A stretch of 52,292 nucleotides of DNA from positions 1-52,292 of the forward strand of contig MU266530.1 in the NCBI GenBank assembly GCA_021014945.1, written 5' to 3'. This stretch comes from Leucogyrophana mollusca. Taxonomy: Eukaryota > Basidiomycota > Agaricomycetes > Boletales. Shown in pieces: positions 10,321 through 21,909 of the stretch. Under the pieces are notes generated by a model. That model saw only the letters and a list, made by a program, of their open reading frames with translations, was not told the DNA's origin and made no database searches. Positions within the stretch are counted from its first letter, which is position 1. Every line of letters starts with the position of its first letter. A program made the translations under genes and the position numbers.

Positions 10321-12239
10321 CTATGGTGAGGTAGTTAGTTTCGTCGAGCTGACAGGTCTCAAAAAAACATACACTGCTGCCGCCGCCCAGGCCTGCCGAA
10401 GGTTCTTGGCCTTGTTAGAAGGATAAGCGTTCAGTTCGAGTTCGTTCATAAGGCCATTGATCGTGTCATATACAGGCACGTAAATCTCGAGCAAAAACTT
10501 CTGCACCAGCGCACCAGAATCGTACTCGTCGATTGCTGCCTTGAGCTATGAGAACGGTGCATTAGCAATGTTACCTGTGAGAGTGAAAGACTTACAGCTG
10601 TACCTGCCATGACAACTGCCCCTCTCGGTACTTCCTCTTGGAACACCTCTGGAAACTGCAGCGCGCGGGCCGGTTTCCTTCGTAGAAGTAGTTGTTGATG
10701 ACGTCGAATAGACATACGCTCGCGAAGTTGTCTGTGTGACCCTGCACAAAGACACGTCAGCAAGTGAATGGTAGTGTACAGGCCACTGACCTGTTCATCG
10801 AAACCGCCAGGCAGGTAGGCCCCGTCCTCGAGCAGACTGGCCACAGCGTCCTTGACGAAGTCCGCGTATTCCTCAGCGTCGTCTATGTCATCGGGGAAAA
10901 GGGGACATTTACTTTTGACGATGTCACGAGCTGATTTCTTGGTTTCCGATCACATGGTACCAATATCCTCATAAAGCTACAAAAGCATTAAGTTAGTAAT
11001 ACATGAAATATCTATACACGCACCAGGATTGCCATGTTTGTCTTGTTTCTTCCCAACATTCAATATCACGCACGACACCCGCTTCTTCGGCCTCAGTGAT
11101 CGCTTCGGTCAGGTACTCTATTCCAGGGCCTCGAATAAAGACGTCTCGGGCGGGGAATGGGTGATTGATGGACTCGCAGCGTGAGATAGCCTTCCCACGA
11201 TCCAGGATGTCCCTCCACTGTGGCGTGTAGAAGGATCCCTGACTAGGCTTGGGGACGATGTTTGCAGGTGAATTCTTGCTGTACCGCGCACGCTTAGGCT
11301 TTGGTTGTGCCACGATATCGGCATCTGAGATGTCACCAAGCTCTGGCGACGCCCTTGCAGCGCGTCTGCGGACTTTGTTGAGCACAGCAGGATCAGGAGG
11401 GCGCGGAGCTCCGTTTTTCCGCTGGTGTTCCTGAAGGACGTCGAGGAACGTTGTCGTCACTAGCAGGGTTCTGCTGTGGGTTTTTTCCCTGAGATGAACG
11501 CCCGCCACGATGTGAGCGCTCCTGCGACTTGCGAACTGACTTATCTAGATTCATCTCCGCATGGTCGTCACCGTGTGTATGCACAGCTTGATCTTCGAGT
11601 ATGTGATTGTCGCCAAGGTTGTCAGCTGGTACTTCATCATCGGCAGGTTCAGGACCTTAAATGGCTCGCATGTCGTTCTGAGTGTCGGTGAGAGGACGTG
11701 AGGAAGATGGTTCTGGAAGGTGAAAGCCGAAACGGGAGCCTGGATCAGCCTCCTGAAAACGAGATTCAACCTCAGTCGTAGGAGATGCTAGAAGCTCTTG
11801 GGTGGGCTGTTTTTGCGTCTGTTTACCAGACAAGTCAGAGAACACTTTCAGCACTTCGAGAAAGAGGACGTACCGACGTAGTTTTACGACCTCTCTTAGG
11901 TTTCACAGGCGGAGCCATGGGATTCAGAGTTTGCTTGTCTCGCGTGACTTGAGTCGCAGTACGCTTTGCGGGCGGCGCGGGCCTTGTCTGTACTTCTTCG
12001 ATCGCCTTCGGCTGGGCCGGTGCTCCGCCTTGACCACGCGTTCCTCTGCTGGGGCGCCTCAGGGAGGTGTCTGCTGTATACCGGTTGGTAACAGGCTAAA
12101 TATATGAAAGCCCCGCCCTACCTGATGGTTCAGTCACCGCTGATACTGTGTTCTTGCCCTTTGTCTTCACAGCACGTTGCTGTGAGTGATCCTGCCCATC
12201 GTGGCCATCCGGCGCCTTCTTCCCGCCTCTTGCGACCAT
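10321..12239 (-). pseudogene. DUF6532-type protein, multi-exon, broken
   Basis: The ATG at 12239 opens MVARGGKKAPDGHDGQ. A basic and proline-rich N-terminal region over three exons follows, including PAPPAKRTATQVTRDKQTL and TQKQPTQELLASPTTEVES. The central exon reads KPKRARYSKNSPANIVPKPS and VFIRGPGIEYLTEAITEAEE. The C-terminal part matches the DUF6532 pattern of Agaricomycetes (EVFQEEVPRGAVVMAGTA, then LKAAIDEYDSG and FLLEIYVPVYDTINGLMNEL). Introns with clean GT..AG ends are visible at about 11028-10983, 10789-10741 and 10595-10547. Lesions are an in-frame TAA at 11657-11659, a frameshift near the oligo-A at about 11420, an in-frame TGA at 10950-10952 and a frameshift near 10670. The biochemical role of this family is unknown. 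Confidence 0.65.
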
Positions 12240-12475
12240 CGTTATGAAAACGAGGTTAAACGTTAATCTGTTTAAGCGAAAAACATGTCTAAAACAGCCC
12301 CGAATATGAACCAAATACCAACAAATAGGATTATCCATCGTAAGTCGTAAGTCTTCCATACAATCATAGTATTAACGCTGCATACAAGAGACATAGAGCA
12401 TATGTAGTATAGGTAGATGGCACGGGGAGGGAAAATGCTACGTGAATATTCATGAAGAGAGGATCAATCCAAACA

Positions 12476-15201
12476 TCACCGCTCGGCTTTCATCTTGTGT
12501 GCTTTCGAACGAGCTTTGTGCGTTCCTCGCTTTGTGCGTTTACCTGCAGACTTCTGGCGTTTCGCGGGATGTTCCTCGGTTATAAAAGGTGGGTGGGGTC
12601 TCTTCGCCAGGGGTACCATAGCCTTCGCGGATTTCGAATCATCCATTGGTGGATGCTTGTCGACAGCTGCATACAGTATGGCCCTCAACGCAGCATGCGT
12701 TAAGGGCTCGTCTGTAGCAGGGAGTTCTCGTTCTGAAAATACTCGACCACAATGACCGGGTTTATACGAGTCGAATCGCGTAGAGACGCTTGCGTTCGAG
12801 AGGATGGGCGACGAGGGTTTCAGGGGTACGTCTGGCTGCGATGCGGTGTCAAGACAAAGGGTCGGTAGGGCGTCCGCTGAGTTGCCGTGTACAGACTCAT
12901 CAGAGCTGTCGTCACCGAGAAAATCGGCTATGAGGAGGCGAGCGTGGTACGTGACTTGGGAGTTGACGAGTTGGCACAATGACCGTACCAACCGTTGGAA
13001 GGGGACAAAATACGAGCTCACACCTTTGATAAGATTCAATGGTGTCGCCATCTGGCTTTGTTTCGTTGACTCCCGACTGGCCCAGTTACCCCCAACCCAA
13101 CCGATCAGCGGGGTCTCCTCGAATGGCTTGTCTGTACGCAGCCGATTGCAGGGACCGTCGTAAGCAACGCAGATGTAGATGAGTACAAGGACGATAGATT
13201 CGATGTCATGGGCAATAGTGTGAAGCTCAACAAATTCAGATAGGGCATATTGCGCAAGAATACCAATGGCCATGAAGGGGATGGTCCCCTGACCGACGAC
13301 GTTAGTCCGTTAGATATGGCGTTAAAACAGTCAACGTACCGTTCTATCGCCCGGAGAGATTGCGCGACCGGGAACATTCGTTGGGATTGCATAGTCGTAG
13401 TCAACAAGCAGACCCCTCCTCCGTAAGTTGCCGTTCTGATCCAACTCCTCGTAGAGCATGATATTATCGATGCTAATATCACGGTGAAGCACCCCGCGCT
13501 TCACGACGTGCAAATGAGCTAGTGCATTGGTAAAATTAGTATGGTTCCAGAAAAAGAAAATTTGGCACTAACCGTCTATGATATCGATGAGGCAATATAG
13601 AAGTTCGCGTCTGGACGTGAAAGTCACTAGGGGTTTGGCGTAAGGGGCCATTAATAATCGTCGGTGCGCGCGAGTCTCCACAGCAATTGAGGGGAAGAAA
13701 AGGAGAAAATCTTGCGGACGTCGGCGAGAAGTTGTGTCGCAATGCTTAGGCTTGGAACCTCCGATCTTCACAGTCCAGGCTTTGATAAGCGTCGGGACCC
13801 CTTTGATTCCCGCGAGCCCCTGGAGAATGACCTCTTCTCGGTATTGGCGATCGGTATTGGTCCAACAATCCTTTACGACGTATCGGTGATTCGGAGTGGC
13901 GAGTTTCACGGCTTGGACCCTTTCGACGCACCAACATTTTGTTGCTCTCCCGCGCACGACATCGCTGGAGAAGCAGAGTGATTGGATAGTATAAATGTGT
14001 TTACCGACGCGTACGATGGGGAGAAACGGGTGGAGTTCACGGGGAAAGCTGACGAGTTTGACCGTGGGATCATATCCGAGATACTGAGGGGGAAGGTAGA
14101 GAAATGCGACGAGAACGCGTATTAAGGTGAGGGGTTCCTTGTGAATGTCGTATCCGCGGGTGTGTACCGCCCCGGAGCGGTCGTACATGCTGATACGAAC
14201 GAGATAGTCGCAGACAGAGATTGCATAGACGAATCGACGGTCCTTCTGGACTTTGAACATGGCGCACGACTTGCCGTAGAGCGTGCGTTCTAAGTCTAAC
14301 CGCCATTCTCTTCTCGACAGCTCACATATCATGTGAACATCGTTCCAGGCCAAAGGATCCGTTGCGTGGCTGTTTTGTCCTCTGTCAGATAAAACTAAGT
14401 CCGGTTTGACTGCAAGCGGGGTGCCAGTCACTGCGTGGGTCGAGTAGTATCCCGACCAACTGCGGGTAAGTGCCGCCTCGAAAGGACCCTCGTCGTCAGA
14501 TTCTCCTTCGCCATTCTCCCCTTCATTCTCCTTCTCCACGGTCTCCTTCTCCTCACTCCGTTCCAGCTTCTTCTGCTTCCTTTTCCCCAGCGCCTTCACT
14601 GTCGATAGACCCGGAGCTATCCGCTTTGTCCTCGGAATGACCACCCCAGTTGGCCGCCCCAGGAGCGTGCCAACGGCGTACAGCAAAGCTTCAGTGACGA
14701 CGTTAAAGAAACCTGCGACAATACTCTCTTCAGGGGTCAAAATTTCCGAATCCCCATCCCCATCCCCTGCACGCCCCTGCGAGCCTATGCTCATGTACGT
14801 CGTCTGGCTCGAGCCAGTCTGGAATTGCTCCTGCACGAGGCTGTCTTTGTTTAGCTTTCTCTTCTTTGGCCGTCTGTCGCGTTTGTGGGGAGGTAAGCCG
14901 AATTCCAGCATTTACTGTCGAGATTGTACAGAGGTGCGCCTGCACAGTCCTTTAGCAAAGGTAGAATGTGATCAGTGATAGGAACAGGGAGTATGGATTC
15001 CGGAAACCAGCATTTCTGGACAATATGGTAGTTTTTCTGCTTGATTTTTCCTTCGTCAAGTACGGCATCCGCGATTTCTGTGGCGTGCACTGCTCTCACG
15101 TCCACGACCCCAAACCGTCGCGCATGATCTGCCATGGACGACATCTTGGGTTTGATGGGGGTGTCGAGTGTTTGGTGCCTATGGACAATCGCCGGCGCCA
15201 T
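12476..15201 (-). CDS. FunK1-type protein kinase-like protein
   Basis: This is a fungal FunK1 kinase-like gene, nearly complete. The ATG at 15201 opens MAPAIVHRHQTLDTPIKPK. The main exon (14911-13568) covers the N-terminal FunK1 region and the beta-3 lysine in HRYVVKDCW. An intron (about 13571-13517, GTTAGT..ACTAG) leads to the catalytic loop HRDISIDNIML and the metal-binding motif as DYDYA rather than DFG, which is normal for FunK1. A second intron (about 13338-13288) follows GDRT and joins to GTIPFMAIGILAQYALSEF. A basic tail with KRQKSAGKRTKRG ends at 12476. The only doubt is a one-base frame change near 14920 between the first and second blocks. FunK1 substrates are not known. The C-terminal tail looks like a nuclear localisation signal. 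Confidence 0.85.
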
Positions 15202-15469
15202 TGGATTTAGTCACCTCGAGCTGTCAGACGTTGAGGTCCGGTTAGCAGTCACAAACGTGATGAGACGTGACTTCTCCACAGGCTTGTCACATTGTCAAAT
15301 GAGGCCGAGTACAAACACACGAGGTCAAAAAACAGGGGGTGCTATGTGCAAACGCCTGTGTTCGATCCTCGACGTGGTGAATTTCGGAATTTGCCATTAT
15401 TTTTGAAAAATGGCGTAGTAGTATACACTGTCTGTCGTGTCATTATCTACCGTCCGCTCTGACCTGAAA
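15202..15469. other. Short intergenic gap
   Basis: I see no gene or repeat here apart from the upstream region of the FunK1 gene and an ATTTTTGAAAAAT near-palindrome at about 15398-15412. Confidence 0.4.
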
Positions 15470-15634
15470 TAGCCTCAGCGAGGCTGCCAGAGGTTACCAG
15501 AGCTACCTCTCGTACACTCTCTGACTCTGAGGCTCTTTACACAAATAGGCTCAGCGAGAATTTGGTTGTAAAAAAGAGGCTCCGCGAGGTCAGAATAGGT
15601 GGCTCTTTCAGCCTCTCTCAGCCTCGCTGAGCCA
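15470..15634. repeat. MITE-like element with GCCTCAGCGAGGC termini
   Basis: About 165 bp starting with GCCTCAGCGAGGC and ending with the near reverse complement GCCTCGCTGAGCC. Two further copies of the motif (GGCTCAGCGAG near 15549, GGCTCCGCGAGG near 15578) lie inside. It is non-coding. The arrangement suggests a small non-autonomous inverted-repeat element or a nest of foldbacks. No flanking duplication was identified. Confidence 0.55.
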
Positions 15635-15892
15635 CTTGTGACTTTTAGCTGGGCTTCAGCGCCCTCGAACCTTCGACTTCCGCTTGCTTCCACAGATCAT
15701 CGAGGGTATGGCGCCTCTCAGCCGCCGGTATTCGTCTTCAGAATCATTTTCATGCTTGGAAAGTGCCTTCAGCCCCAGGAGTTCGCGAACGTCCGCCCAC
15801 GCATCTAGCAGGTTCCATTCCTACCCCCCCACCGCACCAACTACGTCTTTTTCTACGTGACCATCCACCGTGTCACCCAGATGGGACTCAGA

Positions 15893-15900
15893 TATAAAAG
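15893..15900 (+). promoter_or_regulatory. TATA box
   Basis: TATAAAAG about 165 bp before the ATG at 16060, a plausible core promoter for the small plus-strand gene. Confidence 0.5.
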
Positions 15901-16059
15901 AAGAGGACACATCCCCGCAGCTCCCAGTTTGGGACTTGATTAGTGATCGGGAGTCACAAGTGGTACGTCGTACATTATTTAATTGTGTTCATCGATACCG
16001 ATCCCTTTCAGCTCGCTAATCCATATCACCTCACTCCCAGCCCCAATCCTAGCACCTGC

Positions 16060-16377
16060 ATGATTCCCGAGAATGCTGAGGATGCATTATGTCTCCTAAG
16101 CGTTTCAAGAGCTGACTTGGAAGTCGTTCGCGCCCAGCAAGATCTAGCGGGTGTAATTCATCGTCGGAATATGATGCGCGCAAAATTGAGTCACCTGCAG
16201 CTGGAGAAGGAAAAGAGGAAAGTGAACGATGATGAACTAGAAGTTGGTCGAGTGCGTGTGGTGGTTAAGAAGTGCGGGTTTATATCTTCGGCATCCGCAG
16301 GTGTGCGTTGCCCCTCAGCGACCTCCACCCCGAGCGCTCGTCGGGGTGAGCATCTGTTTCATTTGACGCGCAGATAA
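16060..16377 (+). CDS. Small coiled-coil protein of unknown function
   Basis: A plus-strand frame starting at ATG 16060 and ending at 16377 (105 residues). It opens MIPENAEDALCLLSVSRADL. Residues of about 14-60 are rich in Ala, Leu, Arg and Glu with heptad-like spacing (RRNMMRAKLSHLQLEKEKRK), consistent with a coiled coil. The segment VRVVVKKCGF follows. The end looks less gene-like, and an intron there with another last exon is possible. It stands alone downstream of a TATA box. The same frame is open upstream to 15943, but the ATG at 16060 fits the start of the compositionally normal protein better. I do not recognise a family. Confidence 0.5.
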   Translation: MIPENAEDALCLLSVSRADLEVVRAQQDLAGVIHRRNMMRAKLSHLQLEKEKRKVNDDELEVGRVRVVVKKCGFISSASAGVRCPSATSTPSARRGEHLFHLTRR

Positions 16378-16977
16378 CGGGTTGACGGTAATCAAGGTTC
16401 CATATTCGCCATCAGACTCGATTAGTTTGGGTTTGATATATGGATACATCCATGTGTGGCTCATACGCTTTATCATGTATATGTTCATGCTGTTTTCCGT
16501 GCATTTTCACTTGTGAATTGTTATAGTTTGCGTTACGCCACTCAAATCGTTTCCAGCAATGCACTCGACGGGGGCCCCTGGGGCTTTGTTCTACTGTACT
16601 CACCTGTAAGTGACTGTATGTCTGCATGTCTGTAACCCTGGTACTCTGTGCAGTCTTTCGGTCTCTGAAACTCTGTAAAACGCCTGTGAGGAAAGCCCTC
16701 GCTCGGGCGGTCATTCTTAGGTAGTAGATATTACAGTCTGTGCTACGGTAAATAAATTTCGAAGAAATGGCCTTCAAACTGTCAAAATCCCTGAAAAAAA
16801 GACCCCAGAAACCGGGGTACTATCCCCAAATCCTGGACCGTTGTGCTCGCTTTCAGGATTCCGCCTGCCTCTTGTTCATAGGGTCAACTGATGAAAATTA
16901 GACAACTAGCAAACTCAATGTCGCTTACAAGACCAAAAAGGATGTCTACTCTAGCTTGCATAACAGTGTGAGTTCGT
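16378..16977. other. Gap without a supported gene
   Basis: This is the 3' flank shared by two convergent genes. The minus-strand frame 16412-16777 is open but has no recognisable content. CTGTCTGCATG/CTGTAA-type short repeats occur near 16610-16680. Nothing else is supported. Confidence 0.4.
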
Positions 16978-18967
16978 TCATACAGATTTTCCCAATGGCG
17001 GTTTGTAGCAGTCGAGGCAGTCTCCCAGAACCACCTCTGGGCCACGCTCCGCAAACCCATGCTCTCGTTGGCGAAGCTCCCTAATTGCTTGGCTGGTACA
17101 GCTGGCTCCAAGGCGCCTTAACACGGCTTGGGAAATTTTCTCTGCCTCTTCTCTATAGTGAGAAGTGGGTTTGTTGGCCTGCGCAGTGACCACATATTCA
17201 TCTGGGGAAAGGACCATGACACACAAAGCCAAAAGCGGTCGGCGGTAAAACTCTGCGCCGTGTGAATGAGGCAAACAATCAACGCATAAAAAACCTGCTT
17301 ACTTCGAAATCCGACCAAGCATGGCAACGCCAAAACCATGCGGGATAGGGTCTCCAGGCAATGGCCATGCTCTTGATTGGTCGTGAATACAGACTCAGTG
17401 TGGTCAATGAATCTGGAAACCTCTGTCAAGTGCATCGTATCATAGCTGTAGAAGTGACCACCCCTGGAAAAAGACTTCACAGGTGTGTAAGCGGCATGCC
17501 ATTGGTTAGGCCCTTGGATTCTGGGATTATCTTTCAGTGGCGTAGAGATGGAGCATATGGATGGCACTGACATGAGATCGCCGGGGAAGGCGTAGATTGT
17601 TTCCACTTCATAGACCGCCTCGTCGTACTCGCCTAGGCAGTCCATATTGGTGATTGTGGGCGCAGTTTTTCTCATGTCTCCATGGCGGCGCTTGGGATCC
17701 TTTTCGAAAACCACGGTCCAGAACTTAGCGCCAGATAACACTATGATATAAGTACCAGCGCCGTCGGCATCATGGTGGGTGTACGTCATCACCGCTGCCT
17801 GATGTGCCAGACCCCAAGACCTGGCTGAGTGGACATCAGAACTGACCGACTTTCCCTCAAGTGAATACTGAGTCGTCGTTTGGCTGAACCCAACCGCTAA
17901 TCCATCGTCCAGAAGGCTAGACCTGACTTCAGAAGCTGCGCATTGACATGGAGTCTGGCACTCACTCCAATGGCGCAGGGGCCGCTATGTGAGCCATAGG
18001 GACGTCCAGCACAAAGCGACATTCTCCAACGTTGTTTATGCCGCCAATGAGGGTGGCGAAGTTACCAGGAACATGGGGGTAACCTGGTTTAGTGACCCTC
18101 TTGCGTGCATCTAGAGATGGAGAGATGGTCCTTGCATTAAGACAAGGGTTGGACGCGGTTGGTTCCACACATACCATGCATAGTCAATGGCATATTTGGA
18201 GAGAATCCAAACCGTTCGTGAACACCTTTCTCCGTGAACTCGAAACCGCGAACGCTGTCGGCTGCAAAATCTTTGACAACAACAACTTTGCCTTGAGAAA
18301 GGCTGTCTCGCACGCGAGATAAAGCGCCTTGGTCACTAAGGTTCGCCATATACACCACGTGATTGGATCCAGGACGGGAAGCAGGATACCTGGCCAGGCG
18401 CCTAACCCAAGATTCATCCCGACTCAAGTAATTCTCCGTGTCCGATTTGGAACTCCTTGGTAAGTAGGGTGCAACGGTTTGAACGCCACCTGGCCATGTT
18501 ATCACGTCGGCGTTCTTGTTGACCTGAACGCCACGCACTCCCTCAACAAGATCCAGCGCCAGCCCAGCTGTTACATCACGACCACCTTGAACAGGCTGGG
18601 CAGCGGCCAGATTCAGGGCCTCCATTTCGGCTCTTAACAAGAATTTTGTGTCATATTTTGAGACCCGAACCTGTAGAGACGGACCTGAGACGGGGTTGAT
18701 TCTGTCCCTCGAATTCGCGTTCTTGATGGAGGCCCTCTTGTAGGCTTAGGAAAGCTTCAGCGAGGAATGCGGGAACACCTATACGTGCTTACTCCTGTTC
18801 GCCCCCGATTTTGGCCTTCTTTCTAGCCCCGTATGGTAGATCATCGTAGCTTCTCTTCTCTAACTAGGAGGTAACCGTAAATAACGATTATCGTTAGAAC
18901 TGATGCTGTCAATTACCTCGTGAGCCTTCTGTACGCCCGCAGGACCGGATTCAGATGGAGTCGACAT
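16978..18967 (-). CDS. JmjC-domain (cupin-fold Fe(II)/2-oxoglutarate dioxygenase-like) protein
   Basis: JmjC proteins are oxygenases that often demethylate histones. The start at 18967 opens MSTPSESGPAGVQKAHE. An intron (GTAATT..CCTAG) then joins LEKRSYDDLPYGARKKAKIG, a basic motif. Further exons give RAEMEALNLAAAQPVQGG, GKVVVVKDFAADSVRGFEF and GNFATLIGGINNVGECRFVL. The core shows THHDADGAGTYIIVLSGAKF, where HHD supplies the HxD iron ligands, and QWHAAYTPVKSFSRGGHFY, with the likely distal His. An intron near 17310-17262 leads to the last exon, EFYRRPLLALCVMVLSPDEY, ending at 16978. All junctions but one (around 17560-17515) can be spliced cleanly, and I found no in-frame stop that an intron does not remove. 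It therefore looks intact amid decayed neighbours. Its substrate cannot be inferred. Confidence 0.8.
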
Positions 18968-19042
18968 GATCTTGTTATGTGTAGCGAACTCGGAGTGGAA
19001 TTACTGAAGTCGCCCGTTGCCCAGGCGGTTCAGATTAAATGC
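18968..19042. promoter_or_regulatory. Presumed 5' flank of the JmjC gene
   Basis: The 75 bp between the JmjC start codon and a 226-bp repeat. I see no TATA box, so the promoter probably overlaps the repeat. Position is the only evidence. Confidence 0.25.
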
Positions 19043-19268
19043 TACACGTCTGCCAGGGCTGGGTGTGAAAGTCACGTCGCGCGAGTGGAGGTCTAAGCGG
19101 ATATCAATTCGGATGCTTTTACTACAAAAATCCGCTGTTGTAAATTTGACCTCAAAGCAGCAGACATCAAAGCCACCCCAAAGCAGCGACGTGAAATCTA
19201 CATCCAGCCTTCGGGTGGGCGAAAAAATGGCTTTGGGTGTTATATACAAACCCACTTTGTTTTTTAGT
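19043..19268 (+). repeat. Dispersed repeat C, copy 1 (226 bp)
   Basis: This segment is the reverse complement of 40305-40530. Both copies are exactly 226 bp, and by eye I find about one substitution (GGTGGGCG against GGTGTGCG). It begins TACACGTCTGCC and ends TTTTTTAGT. It contains ACGTCGCGCGAGTGGAGGTC, a TATATA core (GGGTGTTATATACAAACCC) and no protein-like frame. Near-identity implies recent copying. It is likely a small non-autonomous element or a solo terminal repeat. No terminal inverted repeat or target duplication is evident. Confidence 0.9.
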
Positions 19269-20582
19269 CCTGAACACAGCGGCGTTGGCGTGAACAACAT
19301 TTTTCGAGGAAATTTCCTGGACCTGAATATACCTGAATGGGCTGCAAATCTTGTCGTACTTTTAATTCTCCAGGGAAACCTTCGCCAGTGGCCACCTGCG
19401 ACAGCCTGAGCGACCAAATTCGTTGCTGTGAAACCTCTGGAGTGGGACACAGTTGTTCTCACTCACCATCAAGTTTCTCGAGGTTAACCTTGACAGATCC
19501 CAGATGTGTCACTCAAAGAGCCGCGAAACGCCCTCCACGAGACCTGCAACGTTTCGGTCTCGCTCGCAACTGTATCTTGGACTCTCCACCACCGTAAGTT
19601 CCCAAGTGAAAGGTATGATAACATTGTGTCAACTTATTATGAGCTGCAGGCTTTCACCAGCTTGAACGTACCGCTCTCGAGCATGCGAGTAACGTTGCGT
19701 AGCTTATAAATTTCGAATCAACTTGTTTTCGTCGACGAAATTCAGGTCAACGAGTTCACCACTAGAAGGCCTTATGGGCCAGCTCCCCATGGGGCCATGT
19801 CAGGCCATGTCTCCAAACGTGATTTTTTTGTTCATGAGCGAAGGTATGCATATATTGTCGGTGTAGTAATTAGGCAAACACTTTTATTCTCTGCGGTGGT
19901 TCAAATTGTGAACGTTGAACCCCGGTCCGTGCGTAAGAATTCTGGACTTCTAAAACGATTTTAAAACCACTGAAACAATCAACCATCCCTGTCATATTGA
20001 TGGAACAAAAAGCACACCTTCGAGGTAAACACTCAACGTGTCTACGAAAAGAACACAATCTTGGTCGCATCAGCAAACTCCCCGGGGTCTGGACAGGCCT
20101 AGGGATATTTCACAGATTCACAGACAGGTTCTTTTCTGTGTAGGTCTGTGACAGCACGATACAGACCTGACAGACCATCAGGGGCGTGTAAATACCGGTA
20201 AAATGCCATAGGGGCTTGCAATCAGAAACGTCTGGAGACTCGGATATTAGACCCGGATATTTTTCCCTATTTTTAGAGCAGGTTATAAGGCTAAAGAGGA
20301 CACCCTATGCGTCGACCACACCCCAAGATTCGCGCGCCAGAAACTGACATCTAGACTTGCTCAACCTCGGGGTAATGGCAAGTAAGCTATTGTGTACTTT
20401 TTTTGATCACTAACGCACGCCTCATAATTACGTGCGACCATCATGAGCTGCCGTTCAGCAGATAGCAAGGCTGAAAATGCTTATACCCCCACAAGTGAAG
20501 GCGGGTCTCACACGACTTCTCTTGGTGCACAAAATACTATCGCACTGGCACCCCCTTCTGAAGGATGAAATAAGTATATCTC
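19269..20582. other. Gap without a supported gene
   Basis: Several short open frames occur on the plus strand at 19337-19709, but none resembles a known protein. 20085-20190 contains repeated CTGT-CAGACC words that loosely match 9175-9390. A run of A/T at 20398-20406 and short direct words are the only other structure I see. Confidence 0.4.
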
Positions 20583-20636
20583 GTGCCACATAAGCGACGT
20601 GTTTTGGATCTTCTGTCCTCAGAACCCCGTACCCCG

Positions 20637-21245
20637 ATGTCTGATGTCACAGTGAATTTATGGCGAAGCAAGATGGTCACACCCAATGCTCCAAGTTCCG
20701 GTTCCATCGACCCCCCACCCTTCTGTCAGATGGCTCGTACATCCAGCGGGGCCCGGAAAGCCATAGACAAGAGGAAGAGGCGCAGGAAGCCCTCAGACGT
20801 CATCGCTTCAGGGCTGAATGCAACAGGCCGTCTGAATCTCTCCATTCGCAAAGTGGCTGCAGCTTTCGAAGTTTCACTCTTACTCTTGACTGCACGGTAC
20901 AACGGGTGCCGGACTCGAGCAGAAGCTCACGGCCTGAGCACACCGCAGTGGCTCAAATTGAAGCAGGGAGTGAAGGAAATGGGCATTTGTAGAGTGCCAT
21001 TATCACTTGGTTGCGTGACCGAATACGCATCCACGATACTTGGGGGTGAGGGGATTCTCCTAGCCTGGGACGCAGAATTCGCGAGCGCCATCCAGGTCTC
21101 TGAGCTCGTGAGAAAAATCCACTCGGGAGCCGTCAGGCACAGTGGCTCAATCTCACCCTCGACGAGGAGTGCTTCGAATCACTCACCAAACACCCAACAA
21201 AACGAATATGTGTCCCCGGTAAAGCCCATACCAGTCTCTTTGTGA
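20637..21245 (+). pseudogene. Pogo/Tigger-type transposase N-terminal fragment
   Basis: The frame contains a basic linker (RKAIDKRKRRRKPSDVIASG) followed by a Psq/CENP-B-type helix-turn-helix pattern, LSIRKVAAAFEVS. It then has RAEAHGLSTPQWLKLKQGVK and MGICRVPLSLGCVTEYAS, matching the DNA-binding half of pogo-like Tc1/mariner transposases and CENP-B proteins. The catalytic DDE half is absent. The frame ends at 21245 after low-complexity Ser-rich sequence. The first ATG in frame is at 20637, and the frame is open upstream to 20583. It may be a decayed transposase or a domesticated DNA-binding protein. No matching terminal repeats were found. Confidence 0.6.
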
Positions 21246-21261
21246 GGATTGCATCTCATCC

Positions 21262-21500
21262 ATTTTTTCGGAACCGACTCGTCACTCAGTCGGCCACAAT
21301 ATAGGCCACGGTTGACTGGGTCAGATGAGGCGCCAGTCAACCATGCCATGGAACAGAAATGACCCGGATGAGGTGCAATGGAAATTGCGGGGTCTGGCCG
21401 GATGGTGCGCGGGGGAATGTAGACCGGGCCAGATGAGGCGTCGGTCAAACATGCTATGGAGTACTGACCTGGATGAGGTACAGCCGTTGACCCTGCGAAT
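21262..21500 (-). repeat. Dispersed repeat D, short cluster
   Basis: Two to three degenerate units carrying GACCCGGATGAGGTGCA and GGGCCAGATGAGGCG. In reverse complement these are the CTGCACCCCATCCGGGTCAG and GGCGCCTCACCTGGCTCAG words of the larger array at 40963-41545. No coding sequence. Confidence 0.7.
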
Positions 21501-21909
21501 CGGACAGCAGATGTTCATAACGCAGAACACGATGAGCCTTCGTACATGGGCGGTAGGGAACTGCGTCTTAGCTCTCTATTGTAGTATAGAAATAAAGAGT
21601 CAAACAAACAAACAAGCAGAACACGATGAATCTCGGACATGTTAAAGCTCCGACTCAATATCGACCTCACGGCTCCGACTGACCCCGGTGTCCGGTGAGA
21701 GCCGAGCCGTCCAATACTATCGCGATTTTGGCAGGCCCGCCAAATCAAGTTTCGGACTGTAGCGAAATTTCGAGCGTAAAAGTAAGCTTAGGCAGGGAGA
21801 ATCGACGCTGGGGCTCCTCAACACCAGTATTTCTGTATCAGACTGAGCTGTAGTATAGTAGTACTGCCTACAATAGTATGAAACTGCTAATGTGAAAAAA
21901 AAGCGTAGC
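21501..21909. other. Gap without a supported gene
   Basis: This is the 3' flank of the DUF6589 gene. It has an AAACAAACAAACAAG run at 21603-21617. No gene is visible. Confidence 0.4.

Noticed and set aside
12495..13163. Plus-strand ORFs over the FunK1 gene
   Set aside because: They are antisense shadows of a well-supported minus-strand kinase.
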